Below the pieces are notes generated by a model. The model had not been told where the DNA came from and made no database searches. It saw only the letters and a program-made list of their open reading frames with translations. From NCBI GenBank assembly GCA_964458575.1, contig CAYWMD010000047.1, forward strand, positions 1 to 52,807: a stretch of 52,807 bases of DNA, written 5' to 3'. Below, in pieces: positions 27,002-33,921 of the stretch. The translations under genes were made by a program, and so were the position numbers. The stretch's first letter is position 1. Every line of letters starts with the position of its first letter. The stretch is from CAYWMD01 sp964458575 (GTDB lineage: Bacteria > Verrucomicrobiota > Verrucomicrobiia > Limisphaerales > JADLHS01).

Positions 27002-27011
27002 AACAACCCGC
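26989..27011. terminator. Hairpin at the end of the GH84 operon
   Basis: A perfect 8-bp stem (GCGGGTTG with CAACCCGC) and a 7-nt loop contain the TGA stop of the MFS gene, 18 bp before the stop of the opposing gene. It could serve both strands. No T-run follows. Confidence 0.5.
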
Positions 27012-27028
27012 ACCAGCGGGCGAAGGCA

Positions 27029-27490
27029 TCAACGGGTTGCCGTGGTGCTGAATTCGTGTTCCGCTTCCTTGCCGCCAATCATGACGATCAGCCGATACTT
27101 GACCCCGGGCACAAGCGGATCGGCGGCGATGCCGGCAACTTTGGGTTGCATGCCCGGAACGGCTTCGGCGTAGGCGAAACTGGCGGTGGCAACGGAATTG
27201 GAATCTGAAACCAGGTGCCACAGGGGATGCGCAAATTTGTTGGTGGCCATCTCGTCGGCCTTGACGACTTTGATTTCGGTGAACTGGTAATACCGGTCGA
27301 AGCTGAAAACCACCGGACTGGCTTTGGTCAACGGGCGGGCCTCGCGCGGCTGACCCCTTTGCAGCCAGGGGCTGATGCGATGGGAGATTTGAATCGGCTT
27401 GTCCGCAAACGAGCCCCGGTTCAGATAAAGACAAAGTCCGGCGAGGGCGACCACAAGCGCCAGCGAGGCAAACAACTTGCTTTTTGACAT
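27029..27490 (-). CDS. Small membrane-anchored protein of unknown function
   Basis: I do not recognise this 153-residue protein. It has one N-terminal hydrophobic segment (LFASLALVVALAGLCLYLN) after a short basic start (MSKSK), so it is anchored in or exported across the inner membrane. The rest, about 30-153, looks like a small beta-sandwich, with strands such as PVVFSFDRYYQFTEIKVV and KYRLIVMIGGKEAEHEFST, resembling a fibronectin-type or Ig-like fold. No catalytic residues or Cys pairs are evident. It converges with the MFS gene and is divergent from the pseudopilin gene. It may be an accessory subunit of a surface complex, but there is no direct support. Confidence 0.7.
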   Translation of the reverse strand: MSKSKLFASLALVVALAGLCLYLNRGSFADKPIQISHRISPWLQRGQPREARPLTKASPVVFSFDRYYQFTEIKVVKADEMATNKFAHPLWHLVSDSNSVATASFAYAEAVPGMQPKVAGIAADPLVPGVKYRLIVMIGGKEAEHEFSTTATR

Positions 27491-27590
27491 GCTAATGAGG
27501 GTTGGCGGCGGTCAGGTTTGACGCCGGACCAACCCGGGGTGATGTGTGCCACGTGCGCGCAGAAAAGAAAAGCTGAATCTTACAAGCACG

Positions 27591-27619
27591 TTGCACGTCT
27601 CAGGCAATGCCGTTACAAT
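27591..27619 (+). promoter_or_regulatory. Sigma-70-like promoter for the first pseudopilin gene
   Basis: TTGCAC (27591-27596) and TACAAT (27614-27619) are 17 bp apart. The -10 fits five of six consensus bases and the -35 only three. Transcription would start near 27626, which makes the upstream Met at 27607 unusable and supports the start at 27637. Confidence 0.4.
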
Positions 27620-27636
27620 ATGACGGTGATCAAATC

Positions 27637-28443
27637 ATGATAAAATCTTCGACACGGCCAGTATCAGTGGCGCGCCACGGTGCTGGTGCCCCGGCACCGG
27701 ACGCGGGTTTCACCTTGATCGAACTTTTGGTGGTCATCGCCATCATTGCGATCCTTGCGGCCATGCTGCTGCCGGCCCTGGGTCGCGCCAAAGAGTCCGC
27801 CTACCGGATCCAATGCACGAACAATCTCAAGCAGCTCTCCCTCTCGGCCACCATGTATGCCGACGAAAGCGAGGGGAAGCTGCCTCCGCGCACCAACCAA
27901 TGGCGCTGGCCAGCCCTGCTCCAGCCGGGCTATGTCAGTTCCAACGTGCTGGTGTGTCCCACCGATTTGAAACGCGGCACCCCTTTGACCGCCACCAGTT
28001 CACTCGCGTTGCTGGATCGCGCGCCGCGTAGTTACATCATGAACGGCTGGAATGATTACTTCCGCAACAACCTGGGTGACCCCGAATTTAATGATTACAT
28101 GGGCGGGGTTTATCCGCGCGCCTCAATGAAACTACAAAATGTCCGCAAGCCGGCCGACACGGTCGAGTTCGGCGAGAAAAAGAACATCGAGGGCTCAACC
28201 GGAATTCGCGTTTCGGAACACTACTTCATGGACCTGCTTTCCGGGAACGGCAACGACGCGGACCAGGTCGAGCGCGGCTGTCACTCCACCCTTCAGTCCG
28301 GAACCGTGAGCCGTTCGGGCGGGTCCGACTACGCCTTCTGCGATGGCAGCGCGCGTTACCTTAAATTTGGCACGGATGTCTGGCCACTGAATCTCTGGGC
28401 CGTGGACGACCAGGAAAGGCAATTGTACGCGTTTCACCCCTGA
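27637..28443 (+). CDS. Type II secretion pseudopilin-like protein (prepilin N-terminal methylation motif)
   Basis: This 268-residue protein has a class III prepilin leader. A basic N-terminus ends at GFTLIELLVVIAI, with the cleavage Gly directly before Phe and the conserved Glu at position 5 of the mature protein, followed by a hydrophobic helix ending MLLPALGRAKESA. The globular part contains QCTNNLKQLSLSATMYADES and a C-terminal DYAFCDGSARYLK, a combination typical of the large family of single-pilin-domain proteins expanded in Verrucomicrobiota and Planctomycetes. Prepilin peptidase would process it and the helix would pack into a pseudopilus or stay in the membrane. The start at 27637 follows a candidate promoter; 27607 is the alternative. 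A homologue is at 40201-41046. No secretion ATPase or other pilus gene is nearby. Confidence 0.88.
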   Translation: MIKSSTRPVSVARHGAGAPAPDAGFTLIELLVVIAIIAILAAMLLPALGRAKESAYRIQCTNNLKQLSLSATMYADESEGKLPPRTNQWRWPALLQPGYVSSNVLVCPTDLKRGTPLTATSSLALLDRAPRSYIMNGWNDYFRNNLGDPEFNDYMGGVYPRASMKLQNVRKPADTVEFGEKKNIEGSTGIRVSEHYFMDLLSGNGNDADQVERGCHSTLQSGTVSRSGGSDYAFCDGSARYLKFGTDVWPLNLWAVDDQERQLYAFHP

Positions 28444-28445
28444 GA

Positions 28446-28459
28446 AAGCTGGGCAGCTT
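28446..28459 (+). terminator. Small hairpin between the pseudopilin and next gene
   Basis: AAGCTG and CAGCTT face each other two bases apart, directly after the stop, followed by GCTTC. It is weak and may be an attenuator or a partial terminator in a 47-bp gap. Confidence 0.25.
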
Positions 28460-28490
28460 GCTTCAAGTCTTCAAGGATGAGGCGACCGGC

Positions 28491-30866
28491 ATGCCGCGGA
28501 GGCGTTTCCTTTCACAAGTTGCTCCGGTCTTCTGCCTGCTTGCGATGCTGGCGGGTGTTTTCGAGAGCCGGTCCCGATCTGGGTCAGTTCCGCTGGAAGC
28601 GGTCGAAGCTGTACTTGCCGCCAAGCAGGATGTCTGGGGACTCGCGGCGATGCGTGAGCCGGGCGGGCCGAGCTACGAATTCTTCACTACGTTGCTTCCG
28701 CCCTTGCGGTACGTGGACACGGCCTTCCGCCATTATCCCATTGTGTTGAGCGCGCCCAATGCCGGCGGCAAGGCTCGGCTGGTTTCCAACGGCAGCGGCC
28801 TCAACGCGCGCGCGCGCTCGAAACCGTGGTTTGAATTTGCCGTGCCCGTGACCTTCCGCGTCGGCTCGCCCCATGGAGTAGAGCCAGGGGTGGGGAACGG
28901 GCTGCCATGCGGGATTACTCCACGGGGCGAGGACGTCGCCGTATTCGGAGCGGATCTAAACCGACTCGAAGGGCCACACTTGGAGAACGGCTGGCTGCCG
29001 ATGGTTCGGCTCCGTTATGAGCATGGCGGAGTGGTTTACGACCAGGAGGCCTTTGCCGCCGTTGACCCTGCGCTGTCGAGCAACGGCGTCGTATTCGTCC
29101 GCTTCGCCCTGAAGCAAGGAACTCACGGCCTCGTCGCGGCTGGATTCGATTCGGGCGCCGGGTTGGTGGAAGCCAAAGACTCCCTGCGCACGACGAACGG
29201 ACTGGTGCTGGCAGTTTTCAACGGCGCTTGGCAGTGGCAACCGGAGCAAAAGACCCTAGTGGCGAAATTAAGGCGCGGCGATACCGCCGATTTGGCCATC
29301 GCCACGCAGCCCCTTTTGGCGAACGCTCCGCTTCCAACCGTCACGAAGTCGCGGCGGACAAGTGCGATAAATCCTTTTCCTTGGTTCGATTATGAACGGC
29401 AACGCAAGCTCTCCGCGAAAATCTGGCAATCTCTTGTGGAACGCGGAACGCGAATTGAAGTCCCGGAGCCGATGGTCAATAACGCCTGGCGCGCTCTCCT
29501 GGTCAGCTTATTCACGTTGGTCAAAGGCGATGACTTGAATTATAGCGCCGGCAATCGGTACGAACGCCTATTCGAGGCCGAGTGCGGCGATGCCGTTCGC
29601 GCGTTGCTGGTGTTGGGCTTTGTGCCGGACGCGCGCCGCTGCCAACTGCCGCTGCTGGACTACACGCAGGAGGGTTTGCGGTTCCACGACGCCGCGTTCA
29701 AGCTCCAGATGCTCGCGCACTACTTCTGGATCACGCGCGACACGAATTTCATCGCCGCAACCCGCACGCAATGGCAGCGCGAGGCGGATTACATCGTGGA
29801 CGGACGCGAGCCGGACACCGGCCTGCTGCCGCGCGAGAATTATTGCGGCGACATTGCCACGCAGGTGTATTCGCTCAATTCCAGCGCCAACGGCTGGCGC
29901 GGCGTGCGCGATCTGGCGACCGTGCTGGAACGTTGCGGGGATACAACGACCGCCAGCCGCCTCCGCGATGCGGCGGTGTCGTTTCGCCAGGCGATTCTTG
30001 CCGCGGTCGAAAAGAGCGAGCGGCGCGACGTGCAGCCGGCCTTCATTCCGGTGGCGTTGTTTGGCGAGGAAAAGCCTTGCGACCGGCTGACGGACACCAA
30101 GCTCGGGAGTTACTGGTGTTTAATGTCGCCCTACGTGCTTGGCTCGGGCGTGTTCGGACCGGGAGCGAGACAGGATCGCGCGATCGTGGATTACCTGCAT
30201 GAGCACGGCGGCGTCAGCATGGGCATGATTCGATTTAACCCGCACGCGAAGAATACGATTTATGAAATCGGCGTGGATGATCTCTACGGTCTGCGTTACT
30301 CAATCAAGCTGCTGGAACTGGACGAGGTGGAACGGGCGCTCACCAGCTTCTACGGCAAGCTCGCGCAGGGCCTGACGCGCGACACTTTCGTCGGCGCGGA
30401 AACGACCGGTCTGCGTCCGATGGACGAGTTTGGCCGCCTGATGTTCCGCCCGCCGAACAGCGCGGCGCAGGCCTATTTCCTCTGGATGCTGCGATACCTG
30501 CTCGTGCAAGACTGGGACTTGGATGACGACGGCGAGCCGGAGACGCTGCGCCTCGGCTTCGCCACGCCCAAGCGCTGGCTGGAAGATGGAAAAACAATCA
30601 AGGTCGAGCGCGCCCCGACGGCGTTCGGCGAGGTTTCGCTCAAGATTCAGTCACATTTGACTCGTGGCGAAGTGGTTGCCAACCTCGCGCTGCCGACGCG
30701 CAACGAGCCGAAACAAATTCTGCTGCGCATCCGCGTGCCCGACGGCTGGCGCGTGACTTCGGCGCGCGCTGGGAAGGTTGACTTGATGGTGGATGAACGC
30801 GGGACGGTGGATATTTCGGCGCTCAAGGGGAGAGCCATAATCCGCTTCAAAACCGCCCGACCATGA
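28491..30866 (+). CDS. Secreted (alpha/alpha)6 glycosidase-like protein with a palindromic insertion
   Basis: This 791-residue exported protein starts MPRRRFLSQVAPVFCLLAML, a signal with a twin-arginine-like RRRFL. Residues about 40-310 are a beta-rich domain. Residues about 330-690 form a helical barrel of the six-hairpin glycosidase class, with NAWRALLVSLFTLVKGDDL, HDAAFKLQMLAHYFWITRD and GLLPRENYCGDIATQVYSLN. I cannot assign a GH family or name catalytic residues. The start at 28491 is preferred over a TTG at 28458 because it begins the signal. A 14-bp inverted repeat (28867-28880 with 28916-28929) inside the gene encodes the odd Gly/Pro-rich stretch HGVEPGVGNGLPCGITPRG and looks like an in-frame insertion. 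The gene follows the pseudopilin by 47 bp and converges on the SDR gene. Confidence 0.75.
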   Translation: MPRRRFLSQVAPVFCLLAMLAGVFESRSRSGSVPLEAVEAVLAAKQDVWGLAAMREPGGPSYEFFTTLLPPLRYVDTAFRHYPIVLSAPNAGGKARLVSNGSGLNARARSKPWFEFAVPVTFRVGSPHGVEPGVGNGLPCGITPRGEDVAVFGADLNRLEGPHLENGWLPMVRLRYEHGGVVYDQEAFAAVDPALSSNGVVFVRFALKQGTHGLVAAGFDSGAGLVEAKDSLRTTNGLVLAVFNGAWQWQPEQKTLVAKLRRGDTADLAIATQPLLANAPLPTVTKSRRTSAINPFPWFDYERQRKLSAKIWQSLVERGTRIEVPEPMVNNAWRALLVSLFTLVKGDDLNYSAGNRYERLFEAECGDAVRALLVLGFVPDARRCQLPLLDYTQEGLRFHDAAFKLQMLAHYFWITRDTNFIAATRTQWQREADYIVDGREPDTGLLPRENYCGDIATQVYSLNSSANGWRGVRDLATVLERCGDTTTASRLRDAAVSFRQAILAAVEKSERRDVQPAFIPVALFGEEKPCDRLTDTKLGSYWCLMSPYVLGSGVFGPGARQDRAIVDYLHEHGGVSMGMIRFNPHAKNTIYEIGVDDLYGLRYSIKLLELDEVERALTSFYGKLAQGLTRDTFVGAETTGLRPMDEFGRLMFRPPNSAAQAYFLWMLRYLLVQDWDLDDDGEPETLRLGFATPKRWLEDGKTIKVERAPTAFGEVSLKIQSHLTRGEVVANLALPTRNEPKQILLRIRVPDGWRVTSARAGKVDLMVDERGTVDISALKGRAIIRFKTARP
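28867..28929. repeat. Palindromic element inserted in frame in a coding sequence
   Basis: The arms CGCCCCATGGAGTA and TACTCCACGGGGCG pair at 13 of 14 positions around a 35-nt centre. The whole 63-bp segment is translated without breaking the frame. This is the form of small palindromic elements known to invade genes in some bacteria, but copies elsewhere cannot be checked here. Confidence 0.5.
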
Positions 30867-30876
30867 GCATCGCGAC

Positions 30877-30901
30877 GGCGGGCAGCGGGAGAAGTGCCGC
30901 C
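30877..30901. terminator. Hairpin between convergent genes
   Basis: GGCGGGCA pairs with TGCCGCC (one bulged G) across a 10-nt loop in the 42-bp gap between the 791-residue protein gene and the SDR gene. There is no T-run. Confidence 0.35.
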
Positions 30902-30908
30902 GATCCCG

Positions 30909-31676
30909 TCAGAGGCAGGCTTGCCAGCCGCCGTCCACATAGACGGTGAAGCCATGCACGTAGTTCGAGGCGTCCGAGGCCAGGAAAATCGCCGTCCCGA
31001 TCAGCTCCTCGGGATTGCCCCAGCGAGCCAGCGGTACTTCTTTCTTCACCCAAGCATCAAACTCCGGATCTTCGACGAGCTTCCGGGTCAAATCAGTTAT
31101 GAAGTAACCCGGACCAATGGCGTTGACGTTGACGTTGTACTTGCCCCACTCCGTCGCCATGGCCTTGGTCAACATCTTCAAGCCACCTTTCGCCGCGCAG
31201 TAGTTGGCAATGGTCGGTCGCGCCATTTCAGCGTTCAACGATGTGATGTTGATGATCTTGCCGCGTTGCCGCGTCTTCATGTGCTTCACGACGGCTCGGG
31301 CGACGATGAACGCGGCGGTGAGATTGATGTCCAGAACCTTCTGCCAGTCGGCCAAGGGCATGTCCTCCAGCGGCGACCGCCGGTGAATGCCCGCGTTGTT
31401 GACCAATACATGGATGGGCCCGATGCGCTCCTCGATCTGCTGGACGGCGCGTTCCACTTCCTTTTCCTGCGATACGTCGAACACGAGGGCCTCGGCCGCG
31501 CCTCCGGCGTCGCGCAATTCCTTCACGGCTTTGTCGAGCCGCGCCTGGTCCACGTCATTGAGCACGACCCGCGCCCCGCAAGCCGCGAACCCTTTCGCGA
31601 AGGTGAAGCCCAAACCCTGGCCCGCGCCGGTGATAAGGACAATCTTGCCCCGCACGCCAAACAATTGCTCGGTCAC
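30909..31676 (-). CDS. SDR family dehydrogenase, gluconate 5-dehydrogenase-like
   Basis: This 255-residue classical short-chain dehydrogenase/reductase is cytoplasmic and NAD(P)-dependent. All key elements are visible: TGAGQGLG at 16-23, D41 after the second strand (which favours NAD), NNAG at 93-96, and the catalytic S146, Y159 and K163 (ITSLNAEMARPTIANYCAAKG region). The C-terminal RWGNPEELIGTAIFLASDAS is typical of sugar-acid and polyol dehydrogenases such as gluconate 5-dehydrogenase. It begins at GTG 31676 with an AAAGGA box about 9 nt upstream, 5 bp after the stop of the transketolase C-subunit gene, so the three genes form one operon. The likely task is supplying a keto-sugar for the transketolase, but the substrate is not known. 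Confidence 0.9.
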   Translation of the reverse strand: MTEQLFGVRGKIVLITGAGQGLGFTFAKGFAACGARVVLNDVDQARLDKAVKELRDAGGAAEALVFDVSQEKEVERAVQQIEERIGPIHVLVNNAGIHRRSPLEDMPLADWQKVLDINLTAAFIVARAVVKHMKTRQRGKIINITSLNAEMARPTIANYCAAKGGLKMLTKAMATEWGKYNVNVNAIGPGYFITDLTRKLVEDPEFDAWVKKEVPLARWGNPEELIGTAIFLASDASNYVHGFTVYVDGGWQACL

Positions 31677-31681
31677 AGTTT

Positions 31682-32677
31682 CTATCCTTTCTTCCTTTGG
31701 AGGACTCGCCGCGACTTCTCCACCACTTTCTGCGCGGTCAGGCCGTAGCGCTCCAGGATTTTTTCATAAACCCCGGATTCGCCGAAACGATCCTCAACCG
31801 CGACGTAGTCGATGGGGACCGGATGATGCATCGAAAGTGTTTCCGACACCGCCGAGAACAACCCGCCGTAGCGGCTGTGTTCCTCGATGGTTACGACGGC
31901 GCCAGTTTTCTGCGCGCTTTCGACCACCAAGGTTTCATCAAACGGTTTCAAGGTGTGGATTTCCAGAACCTCAGCCTGAATCCCCTCGGCGGCCAGGCTG
32001 GCGGCCGCGTCGAGCGCGCGACTGACCATCAAGCCGTTGGCCACGATGGTCAGGTGCGAGCCTTCTCTCAGCTTGTAGCCCTTCCCGATGCGGAACTCCA
32101 CATCCGGCTCATGCAAGATATCGCCCGCCACCCGCGGAATTCGCACAAACAAAGGCCCCACATGCTCGGCTGCGGCGAAGACGGCCTTGGTGACGGTGAT
32201 AGCGTCGGAGGGCACGACCACGGTCATGTTGGGCATCGCCCGCATAATGGCCAGGTCTTTGGTGCATTGGTGCGTTGCACCGTCGCCAAAACCTGACAAG
32301 CCCGCGTTGGTGCCAAACAGCTTCACGTTCACCTCCGGATAACAAATCTGGCTGCGAATCTGATCCGCCGCGCGGAGCGACAGGAGGAACGCGAACGTGC
32401 AGGCAAACGGGATGTAGCCGGTCGTGGACAACCCGGCGGCAACACAGACCAGGTTGGCTTCCGCAATGCCGACATTGAAAAACCGATCCGGGAACACCTT
32501 CTTGAACATCACCGTCTTCGTGGCTTCAGAAAGATCCGCGTCCAGGACGAGCAGACGGGGATTCGCCTTGCCCAGTTGGATGAGCGCTTCGCCAAAAACT
32601 TCCCGCAGCGGTCGGTCGTCCGGTCGGGGAACGACTGATGGACTCGGCCCACGCACCGAAGAAGGAGCAGGGTTCAT
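31682..32677 (-). CDS. Transketolase-like C-terminal subunit
   Basis: This 331-residue protein corresponds to the middle (pyrimidine-binding) and C-terminal domains of transketolase. The middle domain shows VGIAEANLVCVAAGLS with the catalytic Glu that activates thiamine diphosphate, CTFAFLLSLRAADQIR, and GLSGFGDGATHQCTKDLAIM with the substrate-contacting His. The C-terminal domain carries LEIHTLKPFDETLV and VVTIEEHSRYGGLFSAVSE. The ATG at 32677 overlaps the stop of the N-subunit gene by 4 bp (ATGA) and is chosen over the ATG at 32686, which would overlap by 13 bp. Split transketolases act in the pentose phosphate route and in specialised pathways such as apulose-phosphate and sulfo-sugar cleavage. 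The neighbouring SDR suggests a catabolic role. Confidence 0.9.
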   Translation of the reverse strand: MNPAPSSVRGPSPSVVPRPDDRPLREVFGEALIQLGKANPRLLVLDADLSEATKTVMFKKVFPDRFFNVGIAEANLVCVAAGLSTTGYIPFACTFAFLLSLRAADQIRSQICYPEVNVKLFGTNAGLSGFGDGATHQCTKDLAIMRAMPNMTVVVPSDAITVTKAVFAAAEHVGPLFVRIPRVAGDILHEPDVEFRIGKGYKLREGSHLTIVANGLMVSRALDAAASLAAEGIQAEVLEIHTLKPFDETLVVESAQKTGAVVTIEEHSRYGGLFSAVSETLSMHHPVPIDYVAVEDRFGESGVYEKILERYGLTAQKVVEKSRRVLQRKKG

Positions 32678-33552
32678 CGCTTGCATGGGTCGTTTGCCTC
32701 CAGCTCTTTCATGGCTCGTTCAAAGTTCGCGCGGTCAATCAACTTGCCGTGCCAGGACCAGTCGTTCTCCATGAAGGGAACACCCTTGCTCTTGATGGTT
32801 CTGGCCACGATGGCCGTCGGCCCGCCGCGGAAGGCTTTGGCCGCCTCGATGGCCCGCAGCAGGTCCGCAAAATCATGGCCATCGCATTGGATTACATTCA
32901 AACCGAACGCCTTCAGTTTCGTGGGCACATCGCCCAACGGCATGATGTCATCGTTGGACCCGTCGTTCTGCATCCGGTTGTAGTCCACAATCACGGTGAG
33001 ATTGTCCAAGGCGTATTTGTTTGCGGCCATGAACGCCTCCCAGTTCTGGCCTTCATCCAATTCGCCGCAACCCGTCACCACCCACACGCGGAACATTTTG
33101 CCCTGTTTCTTTGCGCCCAAGGCGATGCCGATGCCAACGGACACACCCATGCCGAGTGAGCCGGCCGAGAGTTCAACTCCGGGAACTTTGAGTTTGTCCG
33201 GGTGACCCTGAAGACGCGAGCCGGTTTGGCGAAGGGTCATCAATTCCTCCTCCGGGAAATATCCCCGCTTGGCGAGGACGGCGTAAAGCCCCGGGCAGGT
33301 ATGGCCTTTCGAGAGAAGGAGCCGATCCCGGTCCGGATCGTCTGGGCGCTGTGGGTCCACGTTGAGTTCGTGGAAATAGAGAACCGTCAAGATGTCGCAG
33401 ACCGAGAGCGAGCCGCCGACATGGCCGGAGCCGGCTTTGTGCACCATGCTGACGATGACTTTGCGCCGCTCGTGCGCGATGGTTTGCAACTCCGGAATTC
33501 CACAGCGCGTTCTCACCTGGCCGGGCAGATCGTGTAGTGTGTCAGTTGCCAT
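32674..33552 (-). CDS. Transketolase-like N-terminal subunit, with Cys in the GDG motif
   Basis: This 292-residue protein is the thiamine-diphosphate (pyrophosphate-binding) half of a split transketolase. It has KAGSGHVGGSLSVCDIL (39-55), SKGHTCPGLYAVLAK (81-95), GSLGMGVSVGIGIALG (131-146) and DYNRMQNDG (190-198) with the metal-binding Asn. The family motif G-D-G-E-L is here GCGELDEGQNWEA: the Asp that normally ligates Mg is Cys162. The rest of the motif is intact, so the gene does not look decayed. It is the first gene of a three-gene minus-strand operon. No SD of note precedes it. Whether the Cys form is active is unknown. Confidence 0.9.
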   Translation of the reverse strand: MATDTLHDLPGQVRTRCGIPELQTIAHERRKVIVSMVHKAGSGHVGGSLSVCDILTVLYFHELNVDPQRPDDPDRDRLLLSKGHTCPGLYAVLAKRGYFPEEELMTLRQTGSRLQGHPDKLKVPGVELSAGSLGMGVSVGIGIALGAKKQGKMFRVWVVTGCGELDEGQNWEAFMAANKYALDNLTVIVDYNRMQNDGSNDDIMPLGDVPTKLKAFGLNVIQCDGHDFADLLRAIEAAKAFRGGPTAIVARTIKSKGVPFMENDWSWHGKLIDRANFERAMKELEANDPCKR

Positions 33553-33921
33553 TAATTTGTCCGTTCATCCCGCCTCACGCCCGATGCGGTTAGCCGTGCG
33601 GCACAGACCTCGAACGTCAACTCCGGCATGAACGTCGGTATTAGAGTTGTCGGCACGGTCAATTGTGCAGGCGAGAATTGTCCGGCTTTGCTCCGAACGT
33701 CAAGGGTATTTCGACACCAGCCGCAACAACACGCAACAACGCGACGCAGGGACGGGGCGTGCGGACATCTCGGAAAGAACGGAAAGAACGCTTGGCAACC
33801 GGGGTCGCCGGAGTAAAGTGGCCCGGATGAACCACTCGTTTATCGTGCCTTTGGTGATCTCGCGGTCGGCACGTGTGATTTTCACCATGGACAAACAAAA
33901 TGACCGGAGGGAGTTAATCCA
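33553..33921. other. Non-coding divergent promoter region
   Basis: This 369-bp gap lies between the transketolase operon (-) and the FG-GAP gene (+). It contains three GAACGTC heptamers (33612-33618, 33630-33636, 33695-33701), the first two 18 bp apart start to start, and a GGAAAGAAC tandem pair near 33775-33790. A GGAGG-type ribosome binding site at 33906-33913 serves the gene at 33922. I see no convincing gene or RNA. Confidence 0.55.
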
